Shown here piece by piece: positions 26,720 to 35,607 of a stretch of DNA of 64,000 nt. Source of the stretch: CBDHFN01 sp965262605 (GTDB lineage Bacteria; Pseudomonadota; Alphaproteobacteria; JASGCL01); contig CBDHFN010000003.1 in the NCBI GenBank assembly GCA_965262605.1, positions 1,302,001 through 1,366,000 of the forward strand, in the 5' to 3' direction. Positions within the stretch are counted from its first letter, which is position 1. Every line of letters starts with the position of its first letter. Made by a program: the position numbers and the translations under genes. The notes under the pieces are model-generated. The model was not told where the DNA came from, made no database searches, and was given only the letters and a program-made list of their open reading frames with translations.

Positions 26720-26880
26720 CTCCTTTTTTCTGCCTTGTCCGCGAGCCAAAATATTATTTTGCTCCATTATCTGTTCGAAACTAGGGAAAATCAGCGGGTA
26801 GCGATTAAACTCCATACGATTCTTTAAAATCAGGGGAAGCAACAATCCGCTACCCGCTATCTAATTCTCCCTTTTAGAAG
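26720..26880 (-). ncRNA. Candidate IS110 bridge RNA region
   Basis: Directly upstream of the transposase gene (same strand) an 11-bp inverted repeat AGCGGGTAGCG/CGCTACCCGCT (26793-26803 with 26848-26858) encloses a 44-base region with possible internal pairing. Characterised IS110-group elements (for example IS621) encode a bridge RNA of under 200 bases at this position, with loops that pair to donor and target DNA. The location, size and structure fit, but the loops cannot be matched to the ends because those are unknown. Inference. Confidence 0.4.
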
Positions 26881-27097
26881 AACTATACAAAATATTATTC
26901 ATATTTCATATCTTTTTTATATAGACAAGGGGAAGGATACTATTTTTAAACAAAATATAGTGCGTTTAAAAATAGCATCCTTCCCCTCCTAAGCGAAGCA
27001 GCTAACCGAAGGTTAGGCGGAGGGGTGCGCCGAAGGCGCGGGGTGGTTTATCGCTATCGCATTTAAAACTATGCAATCAAGCAACAAACTTTAATTA
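26881..27097. repeat. Composite palindromic element right of the IS110
   Basis: No gene is seen. A long hairpin pairs 26929-26951 with 26964-26986 (23-bp arms, one mismatch, 12-base loop). It is followed by two short GAA-loop hairpins, CTAACC-GAA-GGTTAG (27002-27016) and GCGCC-GAA-GGCGC (27027-27039). The inverted copy of the 17-bp motif shared with 25598-25614 closes the element (27038-27054). The second half is GC-rich against an AT-rich background, so it looks like a mobile or dispersed repeat rather than a local terminator. Confidence 0.6.
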
Positions 27098-28669
27098 TTA
27101 TTTTCTAGGGAGCTGGCTTTTGGGAATTACATAATATCTTATATAATTTGCATTAATTCTTGCGTCGGTATGTCCATTTTTAAATGCTTTTTCAAACCAT
27201 TCAAACGCTTTACCATAATTTTGCTTAACGCCTTTACCTTCATAATAAAGCTGACCTAAATAATATTGCGCAACTGCATTACCCTGATTAGCGGATTTTT
27301 CAAACCATTCAAACGCTTTACCATAATTTTGCTTAACGCCTTTACCTTCATAATAAAGCTGACCTAAATAATATTGCGCAACTGCATTACCCTGATTAGC
27401 GGATTTTTCAAGCCATTCAAATGCTTTACCATAATCTTGCTTAACGCCTTTACCTTCATAATAAATCTCACCTAATTTAAATTGCGCAACTGCATCACCC
27501 TGATTGGCGGATTTTTCAAACCATTCAAATATTTTACCATAATCTTTTTGAACGCCTTTACCTTCATAATAAAGCATACCTAAAAAAAATTGCGCAATTG
27601 CAATTCCCTGATTGGCGGATTTTTCATACCATTCAAACGCTTTACCATAATCTTGCTTAACGCCTTGACCAAGATAATAAAGCCAACCTAAATTAAATTG
27701 CGCATCTGCATTACCCTGATTGGCGGATTTTTCAAACCATTCAAACGCTTTACCATAATCTTGCTTAACGCCTTGACCATGATAATAAAGAAAACCTAAA
27801 TTATTTTGCGCAACTGCATTACCCTGATTAGCGGATTTTTCATACCATTCAAATGCTTTACCATAATCTTGCTTAACGCCTTTACCTTGTTCATAAAGCA
27901 AACCTAACTTATCTTGCGCAACTGCAAATCCCTGATTGGCGGATTTTTCAAACCATTCAAATGCTTTACCATAATCTTGCTTAACACCATCACCTTGTTC
28001 ATAAAGCATACCTAAAAAAAATTGCGCAATTGCAATTCCCTGATTGGCGGATTTTTCATACCATTCAAATGCTTTACCATAATCTTGCTTAACGCCTTTA
28101 CCTTGTTCATAAAGCAAACCTAACTTATCTTGCGCAACTGCAAATCCCTGATTGGCGGATTTTTCAAACCATTCAAATGCTTTACCATAATCTTGCTTAA
28201 CACCATCACCTTCATAATAAAGCATACCTAAAAAAAATTGCGCAATTGCAATTCCCTGATTGGCGGATTTTTCAACCCATTCAAATGCTTTACCATAATC
28301 TTGCTTAACGCCTTGACCAAGATAATAAAGCCAACCTAAATTAAATTGCGCATCTGTATTCCCCTGATTGGCGGATTTTTCAAACCATTCAAATGCTTTA
28401 CTATAATCTTGCTTAACGCCTTGACCAAGATAATAAATCTCACCTAATTTAAATTGCGCATCTGCATTACCCTGATTGGCACGATTCTTAAGTTTTTCAA
28501 TCTTATTTAAATATGATAATGAAGTGCCAACTACTTTTGGTAATTTTATATTTTTCGTTTCATTTGATTCATTAAAGACATTATTACTAAAAATATTACT
28601 TAAAATACCAGCATGCAATGGTTGAATAAAGATTGTGATTAAGGATGAAATAAAAAATAGTTTATACAT
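27098..28669 (-). CDS. Secreted Sel1-repeat protein
   Basis: From the ATG at 28669 the protein has 523 residues. A signal peptide (YKLFFISSLITIFIQPLHAG, cut near residue 20) is followed by a short linker and twelve consecutive 36-residue Sel1-type (TPR-like) repeats plus a partial thirteenth. The repeat core is A-AQ--LG-LYY-G-GVKQDYGKAFEWFEKSANQG. Repeats 3-4 and 5-6 are close duplicates and repeats 11 and 12 are virtually identical, also at DNA level, which points to recent expansion. Sel1 proteins act as protein-interaction scaffolds, sometimes with host-directed roles. Lies beside the IS110 island. Confidence 0.85.
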   Translation of the reverse strand: MYKLFFISSLITIFIQPLHAGILSNIFSNNVFNESNETKNIKLPKVVGTSLSYLNKIEKLKNRANQGNADAQFKLGEIYYLGQGVKQDYSKAFEWFEKSANQGNTDAQFNLGWLYYLGQGVKQDYGKAFEWVEKSANQGIAIAQFFLGMLYYEGDGVKQDYGKAFEWFEKSANQGFAVAQDKLGLLYEQGKGVKQDYGKAFEWYEKSANQGIAIAQFFLGMLYEQGDGVKQDYGKAFEWFEKSANQGFAVAQDKLGLLYEQGKGVKQDYGKAFEWYEKSANQGNAVAQNNLGFLYYHGQGVKQDYGKAFEWFEKSANQGNADAQFNLGWLYYLGQGVKQDYGKAFEWYEKSANQGIAIAQFFLGMLYYEGKGVQKDYGKIFEWFEKSANQGDAVAQFKLGEIYYEGKGVKQDYGKAFEWLEKSANQGNAVAQYYLGQLYYEGKGVKQNYGKAFEWFEKSANQGNAVAQYYLGQLYYEGKGVKQNYGKAFEWFEKAFKNGHTDARINANYIRYYVIPKSQLPRK

Positions 28670-28967
28670 AAAGTCAATCTTAATATACGCAATTTGAGTG
28701 ATTTTTTTCAAAAAATTAAATTTTTTTGAAAAAAGTTTGCGATAAAGGTAAAATTATGATTCTATATATCTGAAAATTAATTAAAAAACCTATCACAATA
28801 TAAAAATACAAAATTTTATCGCCGTTTGTCAAGCAATAATTTGCAAAATTGCAATTAATTATGGATTTTTATTACTTTTTAGGTTAAATCACGCAAAAAA
28901 ATATAATTATTATAAAAAATCAAAAATATGCTTGCATTTAAAAAAAAATCGTATAAACAAACTTTAT
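28670..28967. other. AT-rich divergent intergenic region with promoters
   Basis: This gap separates the Sel1 gene (minus strand) and tRNA-Phe (plus). On the minus strand TTGAAA (28706-28711) and TATATT (28682-28687) are 18 bp apart and would start transcription only about 6 bases before the ATG at 28669. On the plus strand TATAAA at 28952-28957 is a fitting -10 for the tRNA at 28968, with a weak -35. The rest is A/T runs; I see no gene. Confidence 0.4.
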
Positions 28968-29043
28968 GCCCAGATAGCTCAGTCGGTAGAGCAGAGGCCT
29001 GAAAAGCCTTGTGTCGGTGGTTCGATTCCGCCTCTGGGCACCA
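28968..29043 (+). tRNA. tRNA-Phe (GAA)
   Basis: A 76-base cloverleaf: acceptor GCCCAGA pairs with TCTGGGC, followed by discriminator A and an encoded CCA (29041-29043). The D arm is GCTCAGTCGGTAGAGC. The anticodon stem AGGC/GCCT encloses the loop CTGAAAA with anticodon GAA, and the T arm GTGG-TTCGATT-CCGC is canonical. It lies 22 bp before uvrA. Confidence 0.97.
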
Positions 29044-29065
29044 TAATTTTGAAGGAAATTATTTC

Positions 29066-31909
29066 ATGTCCGAATTGTCTAAAATAATTATCCGTGGTGC
29101 CAGACAACATAATCTTAAAAATATAAATTGCGAAATCCCCAGAAATAAATTAGTTGTAATTACGGGGCTTTCAGGGTCTGGAAAATCTTCGTTAGCATTT
29201 GATACAATTTTTGCCGAAGGGCAAAGAAGATATGTTGAATCATTGTCGGCATATGCGCGGCAATTTTTGGAAATGATGCAAAAACCTGATGTAGATTCCA
29301 TTGATGGTTTATCGCCCGCGATTGCGATTGAACAAAAAACTACTTCAAAAAATCCGCGTTCCACGGTGGGAACGGTGACGGAAATTTACGATTATATGCG
29401 GCTTTTATGGGCGCGAATCGGTGTGCCTTATTCGCCAGCGACTGGTTTACCGATTCAATCCCAATCGGTAAGTCAGATGGTTGATATTTTGCTTTCGCAA
29501 CCCCAAGAAACAAAATTTTACTTAACCGCGCCAGTCGTGCGCGGGCGCAAGGGCGAATATAAAAAAGAATTGCTTGATTGGCGTAAAAAAGGCTTTGGGC
29601 GGGTAAAAATTGATGACCAATATTATGAAATGGACGAATTACCTGAATTAGACAAAAATCTGAAACATGATATTTCCGTTGTGGTTGACCGCATTATAAT
29701 TGAACCAGAAACCCCCGAATTACGCGCAAGATTAGCCGATTCCACCGAAACTGCCTTAAAATTATCTGATGGCTTAATGATTGCGATAAATATGGAAACG
29801 GCGCATGAATTTATGTTTTCGCAACAATTTGCTTGCCCTGTATCTGGGTTTACCATCAGCGAAATTGAACCAAGGTTATTTTCATTTAATAATCCCAATG
29901 GTGCTTGTTCGGTATGCAATGGTATTGGCGAAGATAAGAAAATTGCGATTGAATTATTAGTGCCCGATATGAATAAAACCATATATCAAGGGGCTTTGGT
30001 GGGGTGGGGTGGGGCGAATCCTTCGCCGTGGTATCGCCAAGCCTTAGAGGCTGTTTGCCAAACATTTGGCGGTAAAATTACCGATAAATTTTGTGATTTG
30101 CCTGTTAAAACCCGCGAAGCCATTTTTCATGGCACAAAAGAACCCATTGAATTTATTTTTGATGATGGGTTTCGCACCGTTAAGACGAAAAAACCTTTTG
30201 AAGGGGTGATTGCGAATTTAGAGCGCCGTTATCGTGAAACCGAATCGGCAACGATGCGCGATGAATATGAAAAATTTATGAAGGCGATTCCGTGTGAATC
30301 TTGCGGTGGCTATCGCCTTCGCCCCGAGGCATTATGCGTGAAAATTCATCAAAAACATATTGGTGAAATTACAAAATATTCCATTACCGATGCTTTAAAA
30401 TGGTTCAGCGATTTACCGCAATTTTTATCAGCCCAAGAAAAAAATATTTCCAACCGAATTTTGCGCGAAATTACAGCAAGATTAGGGTTTTTAGCCAATG
30501 TCGGTTTAACTTATTTGAATATGTCCAGAAATGCGGGCACTTTATCGGGCGGGGAATCTCAACGAATCAGGCTAGCATCGCAAATTGGGTCAGGTTTAAC
30601 GGGTGTTTTATATGTGCTTGATGAACCTTCAATTGGATTGCATCAGCGTGATAATGAAAAATTATTGAAAACTTTGGTGCGATTGCGTGATTTAGGCAAC
30701 AGCGTTATTGTCGTTGAACATGACGAAGACGCGATTCGCGCCGCCGATTTTTTAATAGATATTGGACCGGGGGCAGGGGTTAATGGTGGCGAAATTGTCG
30801 CTATCGGCACGCCAGATGAAGTATTTAACAATCCCAAAAGCATTACGGCGCAATATATTAATGGCACAGAAAAAATTGTCATTCCTGCAAAACGGCGCAA
30901 GGGTAATGGTAATTATTTAACATTAAAGGGTGCGAAGGGCAATAATTTGCAAAATGTCTCATGTTCAATTCCTTTGGGAGTTTTTGCTTGTGTTACGGGC
31001 GTGTCTGGGTCGGGAAAATCCACTTTAATTTTAGAAACTTTACAAGCATATTTATCAAGAACTTTAATGGGAAGCTCGGCGATTAATGAAGCTTTTGAAT
31101 CAATTGAAGGCGTAAAATATCTTGATAAAGTCATTGATATTGATCAATCACCAATTGGACGCACGCCAAGGTCAAACCCCGCGACTTATACGGGGGTTTT
31201 TGGATTGATTCGTGATTGGTTTGCGGCTTTACCCGAAGCGCGCGCCAAGGGTTATGGACCCGGGCGGTTTAGCTTTAATGTCAAAGGCGGCAGGTGCGAA
31301 CATTGCCAAGGCGATGGCTTGATTAAAATTGAAATGCACTTTTTGCCCGATGTATTTGTGACTTGCGAACATTGCAAAGGCAAACGATATAATAACGAAA
31401 CGCTAAGCGTGGAATGGCGCAAGAAAAATATCTATGATGTGTTAAATATGTCGGTGCAAGAAGGAATTGAATTTTTTAAAGCCGTGCCGAATATTCGCGA
31501 TAAATTGGAAACTTTAGCGCATGTGGGCTTGACTTATATTAAAATTGGGCAATCAGCAACGACTTTATCGGGTGGTGAGGCGCAACGCATCAAGCTTGCC
31601 AAGGAATTATCGCGCCGTGCCACGGGTAAAACTATTTATATTCTTGACGAACCGACGACTGGGCTACATTTTCATGATGTTAAGAAGCTTTTGGAAATTT
31701 TGCATAGTCTTGTTGATGCGGGAAATAGTGTTTTGGTAATTGAGCATAATCTTGAAGTCATTAAAACCGCCGATTATATTATAGATTTGGGTCCAGAAGG
31801 AGGCAGTGGCGGAGGTAAAATTATCGGCGAAGGCACGCCAGAACAATTGGCGAAAATCACGGAATCTTATACTGGGCAATATCTTAAAGAATTATTACGA
31901 AAAAAATAA
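29066..31909 (+). CDS. uvrA: Excinuclease ABC subunit A
   Basis: Damage-recognition ATPase of nucleotide excision repair, 947 residues. I start at the ATG at 29066 (GAAGGA upstream); the longer frame would run into the tRNA. It carries two ABC ATPase modules: Walker A TGLSGSGKSSLAF and TGVSGSGKSTLIL, and signatures LSGGESQRIRLA and LSGGEAQRIKLA. Zinc-binding Cys pairs are seen in CSVCNG, CESCGGYR, CEHCQGDG and CEHCKGKR, the latter two forming the DNA-binding zinc module. Full length with all motifs intact. Confidence 0.97.
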   Translation: MSELSKIIIRGARQHNLKNINCEIPRNKLVVITGLSGSGKSSLAFDTIFAEGQRRYVESLSAYARQFLEMMQKPDVDSIDGLSPAIAIEQKTTSKNPRSTVGTVTEIYDYMRLLWARIGVPYSPATGLPIQSQSVSQMVDILLSQPQETKFYLTAPVVRGRKGEYKKELLDWRKKGFGRVKIDDQYYEMDELPELDKNLKHDISVVVDRIIIEPETPELRARLADSTETALKLSDGLMIAINMETAHEFMFSQQFACPVSGFTISEIEPRLFSFNNPNGACSVCNGIGEDKKIAIELLVPDMNKTIYQGALVGWGGANPSPWYRQALEAVCQTFGGKITDKFCDLPVKTREAIFHGTKEPIEFIFDDGFRTVKTKKPFEGVIANLERRYRETESATMRDEYEKFMKAIPCESCGGYRLRPEALCVKIHQKHIGEITKYSITDALKWFSDLPQFLSAQEKNISNRILREITARLGFLANVGLTYLNMSRNAGTLSGGESQRIRLASQIGSGLTGVLYVLDEPSIGLHQRDNEKLLKTLVRLRDLGNSVIVVEHDEDAIRAADFLIDIGPGAGVNGGEIVAIGTPDEVFNNPKSITAQYINGTEKIVIPAKRRKGNGNYLTLKGAKGNNLQNVSCSIPLGVFACVTGVSGSGKSTLILETLQAYLSRTLMGSSAINEAFESIEGVKYLDKVIDIDQSPIGRTPRSNPATYTGVFGLIRDWFAALPEARAKGYGPGRFSFNVKGGRCEHCQGDGLIKIEMHFLPDVFVTCEHCKGKRYNNETLSVEWRKKNIYDVLNMSVQEGIEFFKAVPNIRDKLETLAHVGLTYIKIGQSATTLSGGEAQRIKLAKELSRRATGKTIYILDEPTTGLHFHDVKKLLEILHSLVDAGNSVLVIEHNLEVIKTADYIIDLGPEGGSGGGKIIGEGTPEQLAKITESYTGQYLKELLRKK

Positions 31910-31996
31910 TGGCATTTAAGGGTGAAAAAAAAATCTTGCAAATTTTGAATTAACCTTATAAAGCTAGGGTATAAATTTTACGGCATGGAGGATAAA

Positions 31997-33616
31997 ATGC
32001 GCGATGTAATGGAATATGATGTTGTTATAGTTGGGGCGGGTCCCGCGGGATTAAGCGCGGCGATTAAATTAAAGCAAATTAATTCTGATTTAAATGTTTG
32101 CGTATTGGAAAAAGGTTCAGAAGTTGGCGCGCATATTCTTTCGGGTGCTGTGCTTGAACCACGGGCTTTGAATGAGCTTATTCCTGATTGGAAATCCAAA
32201 AATGCGCCATTAAATACGCCCGCCACCGAAGATAATTTTTTGTTTTTAACGCAAAAATCATCGTTTAAATTGCCGACGCCCCCGCAAATGCACAACGAAG
32301 GAAATTTTATCATTTCGCTTAGCCAATTTGTGCGCTGGCTTGGCACGCAAGCCGAAGAATTGGGCGTTGAAATTTATCCGGGATTTGCCGCCGCCGAAGT
32401 GCTTTTCAATGAAAATGGCAGTATTAAAGGTGTCGCAACCGGCGATATGGGCATTGGCAAAGACGGACAAAAAACGGCTAATTACCAAATGGGCATGGAA
32501 TTGCACGCAAAATATACTATTTTTGCCGAAGGATGCCGTGGACATTTATCCAAACAATTAATTGATAAATTTGATTTACGCGCCAATTGCCAATTTCAAA
32601 CTTATGGTATTGGTATTAAAGAATTATGGGAAATTCCTGCCGAACAATCAAAACCCGGCAAAATCGTGCATACGACTGGCTGGCCCCTTAAATCTGATAC
32701 ATATGGCGGGTCATTCTTATATCATTGTGCGCAAAATATGGTGGCAATTGGCTTTGTGGTTGGTTTGGATTATAGCAACCCGCATTTATCGCCATACATG
32801 GAATTTCAACGATTTAAGCATCACCCAGCGATTGAACCGACTTTGCGTGGTGGCAAACGCATTTCATATGGCGCAAGGGCAATTAACGAAGGGGGCTATC
32901 AGTCAATTCCAAAATTATCCTTACCCGGTGCCGTATTCGCGGGGTGTAGTGCAGGGTTTGTCAATGTTCCGAAAATAAAAGGCACGCATACCGCCATGAA
33001 ATCAGCAATGTTAGCCGCCGAATCTATCGCCAAAGCCTTGGTAAATGGGCAAGAATATTCGGATTTAACTGATTATGAATCTGCGCTTAAAAATTCATGG
33101 GTTTATGAAGAATTATATTTATCGCGCAATATTCGCCCTTCATTTCATTTCGGTTTATGGGGCGGTATGTTATACAGCGCGATTGATACTTTTTTATTTC
33201 GTGGCAAAGCGCCTTGGACTTTTCGCCATCCGCAACCCGACCATGAAGCAACTTTATTATCGGCGCAATGCCCGAAAATTAATTACCCAAAACCTGATGG
33301 TATTATTAGTTTTGATAGGCTTACCAATGTGGCATTTTCGGCAACTAATCACGCGGAAAATCAACCCGCGCACTTAACGCTTAAAGACGCATCAGTGCCA
33401 GTTGACCATAATTTGAAATATTATGATGCGCCCGAAACCCGTTATTGCCCCGCAGGCGTTTATGAAATGGTTGATAATGAATCGGGTGGCAAAAAATTAC
33501 AAATTAATGCGCAAAATTGCGTGCATTGTAAAACTTGCGATATTAAAGACAGCACTCAAAATATCGTTTGGGTCGTTCCCGAAGGATCTGGCGGACCAAA
33601 TTACACGCAAATGTAA
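31997..33616 (+). CDS. Electron transfer flavoprotein-ubiquinone oxidoreductase
   Basis: Membrane-associated FAD/[4Fe-4S] enzyme that passes electrons from ETF (fatty acid and amino acid dehydrogenases) to ubiquinone. I prefer the ATG at 31997, because GGAGG at 31987-31991 is an ideal ribosome binding site for it and overlaps the codons after the in-frame ATG at 31985. The 539 residues include the FAD motif VVIVGAGPAGLSAAIKL and a C-terminal ferredoxin-like domain with RYCPAGVYE and NCVHCKTCDI cluster cysteines, then GGPNYTQM. ETF subunits are not in the window. Confidence 0.93.
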   Translation: MRDVMEYDVVIVGAGPAGLSAAIKLKQINSDLNVCVLEKGSEVGAHILSGAVLEPRALNELIPDWKSKNAPLNTPATEDNFLFLTQKSSFKLPTPPQMHNEGNFIISLSQFVRWLGTQAEELGVEIYPGFAAAEVLFNENGSIKGVATGDMGIGKDGQKTANYQMGMELHAKYTIFAEGCRGHLSKQLIDKFDLRANCQFQTYGIGIKELWEIPAEQSKPGKIVHTTGWPLKSDTYGGSFLYHCAQNMVAIGFVVGLDYSNPHLSPYMEFQRFKHHPAIEPTLRGGKRISYGARAINEGGYQSIPKLSLPGAVFAGCSAGFVNVPKIKGTHTAMKSAMLAAESIAKALVNGQEYSDLTDYESALKNSWVYEELYLSRNIRPSFHFGLWGGMLYSAIDTFLFRGKAPWTFRHPQPDHEATLLSAQCPKINYPKPDGIISFDRLTNVAFSATNHAENQPAHLTLKDASVPVDHNLKYYDAPETRYCPAGVYEMVDNESGGKKLQINAQNCVHCKTCDIKDSTQNIVWVVPEGSGGPNYTQM

Positions 33617-33629
33617 GCGGTGTAAAATT

Positions 33630-34280
33630 TTATTTAAATTCTTCAGATAATAATATTGATTCTTTGGTATATAAATCAATATTATTTGCATTAAATTCAT
33701 GTTTTATTTGACATTTTAAATGTTCTAGCGTGATTAATTTATATGAAATTGGCATATAATTTTTTTCATTTTGTTGCATTTCAAAAGCTAAAAGTAAATG
33801 TTTTGCATCACAAGAAATTTTAAATTCAGCCGATGGAGATAAATAAAATGAACGAAATGCACTATTTGAACTTTTTTTGTTAAATGTTTTAATTTCTAAA
33901 TAAATATTTTCTTCTTGATGTGTTATTAATATATCAGGATAGCCAGAATTTTTTAACTTACCCTTTTTTGTTTTAGGTCTAGATGCAATTAACCCAATAT
34001 TTAATTGATTTATTGCTTCAATTACAGGCTGTTCAATATAATTACCAACTTCGTTTGGTCTGTCAGAGAAAATTCCACCTTGATTTTTAATATTTTCATA
34101 ACATTTATTGATTGATTTATGTAATTTATCAAGCAAAATGCAGTCTTTAATTTTATCAAATGGCAATAAATCATAACCACTTAAACCTTTTATTATTGTT
34201 TCAAATGGCATGTTTTTAATAGGTTTTACAAGATTCTGAAATAAATTATCATAAATTTCATATTTTAAATTCTTATCCAT
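33630..34280 (-). CDS. Putative type II restriction endonuclease (PD-(D/E)XK fold)
   Basis: A 216-residue protein whose ATG (34280) overlaps the last 8 bases of the methyltransferase gene, the usual coupling of a type II R-M pair. A PD-(D/E)XK nuclease core is visible: Glu83 in GNYIEQP, Pro115-Asp116 in SGYPDILI and Glu129-Ile-Lys131 in YLEIKTF. I do not recognise the subfamily or recognition site. Its 3' end lies 13 bp from the convergent ETF-QO gene. Base use is more AT-rich than the flanking housekeeping genes, consistent with acquisition. Confidence 0.7.
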   Translation of the reverse strand: MDKNLKYEIYDNLFQNLVKPIKNMPFETIIKGLSGYDLLPFDKIKDCILLDKLHKSINKCYENIKNQGGIFSDRPNEVGNYIEQPVIEAINQLNIGLIASRPKTKKGKLKNSGYPDILITHQEENIYLEIKTFNKKSSNSAFRSFYLSPSAEFKISCDAKHLLLAFEMQQNEKNYMPISYKLITLEHLKCQIKHEFNANNIDLYTKESILLSEEFK

Positions 34281-35523
34281 TTGTTTTCCTTAAAATTACC
34301 ATGCGATTTGTATTTGTTCCTTTGTTGTTATTGTTAATTCCCCAAATATTTGCAGTTTTAGTAAAGTTTTGTTGATTAATCATAATGCAAACTACTTCAA
34401 GCTGTAATCCTTGAACAGCTTCAATTACGGCATCTTCTAGTAAAATTTTACCATTTTGTAATTCTCCAACTTCAAAAACAATATGCCCATTGGGTTTTAA
34501 AGTTCTGAAAAATTCGCTAAAACATAAGCGCATATAATTAGTCCAATCATTTGTTTTTTTATATTTTGTTATAGGTATATTGTTAATATCAATACCCGCA
34601 AACCATGCTCTTAACCAATTATCTTGGGCATAATTTACTATATCTAAAAATGGAGGTGATGTAATAATTAAATCAATTGAGTTAACTTGAATTTCATTAG
34701 TTAGATGCGCAGGTTTATTATAGCATACAAATTCATTCTGATTGTAATTTTTTGGCAATTCGGATAATAAAATTTTTGATTTTTTTAAAATAATATTTTT
34801 TATATCACGATAAGGTGGAGTTAAATTGCGTTTTTCATTAATTCTCTGCTGACTTTTTACTGAAATTGCCTGATTAGGCGGCATAGTAAATCCAGAAAAA
34901 AATCCATTAGAATGCCCAGTTAAACGATTTAATGCTACCATTTTTATCCAATTGTCAATTATATCTAAATTATTTTGTTTGAACAAAAAATATTGTCGTA
35001 AATTAGTTAACTCAATTAATGTTTGTGGGTGATAAAAAACTAATAGTTCTTCATCATATTTTATATCGGTTTTTAAATTTATTTTATTTAATCGCATTTC
35101 AATTTCGGTAAATTGCGGAGGGTTTAATCTTGGTGCTGTAAGCATTAAGCTAATTGGGTTAATATCATTGCCAATGGCTTTTCGGTGCATCAGTTGGCTT
35201 TGTATTAAAGTTGTTCCTCTGCCCATAAATGGGTCATAAACAACATCTGAATGTTTAGTTAATAAATTTATAAAAAATTCTGGTAATTCTGATTTAAAGC
35301 AAGCCCTATAACTAATTTCATGTAATTTATTGCCTTGTCGTTGTTTTGATGTCCAAAACTCGTTAACGATATAAAGTAAGTTATTTTTTTGGTATGATGA
35401 ACTTTTATTACCCTGCCATTCAAATTTTAATAAGTAATCCAAAATATCATTTTTATATGAATTATTATAGGTATTATTGCTTTGCAATTCATTATAATTT
35501 TGCCAAAGATCAAATTGAAGCAT
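34273..35523 (-). CDS. Type II DNA methyltransferase (SPPF motif, N4-cytosine or N6-adenine)
   Basis: From the ATG at 35523 the protein has 416 residues; the longer frame would require a TTG. The SAM-binding motif I is DPFMGRGTT at residues 97-105, and the catalytic motif IV is TSPPF at residues 288-292. About 180 residues between them probably hold the target-recognition region. SPP[FY] is more common in N4-cytosine and some N6-adenine enzymes. It precedes the putative endonuclease gene and likely protects host DNA from it. No controller (C) protein gene is seen. Confidence 0.85.
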   Translation of the reverse strand: MLQFDLWQNYNELQSNNTYNNSYKNDILDYLLKFEWQGNKSSSYQKNNLLYIVNEFWTSKQRQGNKLHEISYRACFKSELPEFFINLLTKHSDVVYDPFMGRGTTLIQSQLMHRKAIGNDINPISLMLTAPRLNPPQFTEIEMRLNKINLKTDIKYDEELLVFYHPQTLIELTNLRQYFLFKQNNLDIIDNWIKMVALNRLTGHSNGFFSGFTMPPNQAISVKSQQRINEKRNLTPPYRDIKNIILKKSKILLSELPKNYNQNEFVCYNKPAHLTNEIQVNSIDLIITSPPFLDIVNYAQDNWLRAWFAGIDINNIPITKYKKTNDWTNYMRLCFSEFFRTLKPNGHIVFEVGELQNGKILLEDAVIEAVQGLQLEVVCIMINQQNFTKTANIWGINNNNKGTNTNRMVILRKTNG

Positions 35524-35552
35524 GGTGGAACTCTTTATTTTATTTACTATTG

Positions 35553-35580
35553 ATATTAAATGATTCCAGCAAATTGTCAA
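35553..35580 (-). promoter_or_regulatory. Candidate sigma70 promoter of the R-M operon
   Basis: On the minus strand TTGACA (35575-35580) and TAATAT (35553-35558) are 16 bp apart. Transcription would begin near 35546, about 22 bases before the methyltransferase ATG at 35523. Confidence 0.5.
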
Positions 35581-35607
35581 ATAAGAAATTTGATTAATTT
35601 TACAGCG

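Larger units (their letters stand above)
25781..26880 (-). mobile_element. IS110-family insertion sequence (boundaries not determined)
   Basis: The element contains one IS110-type transposase gene (25781-26713) and a structured non-coding region upstream of it (26714 to about 26880). IS110 elements lack terminal inverted repeats and do not create obvious target duplications, so ends cannot be read from a single copy. The right limit given here is the end of the structured region, and the left is the stop codon. The true element is probably somewhat longer. Confidence 0.6.

Noticed and set aside
26714..26845. 44-residue N-terminal extension of the IS110 transposase
   Set aside because: The ATG at 26713 has an AAGGAG site and matches the family N-terminus; the extension would overlap the structured candidate bridge-RNA region.
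27140..28490. Regular DNA repeats of about 108 bp that might be a CRISPR or satellite array
   Set aside because: The period is 36 codons in an open reading frame and translates to consecutive Sel1 repeats; repeats are not separated by unique spacers.
32562..32978. 138-codon open frame on the plus strand
   Set aside because: It is a shifted frame inside the ETF-QO gene, which has full family motifs in the other frame.
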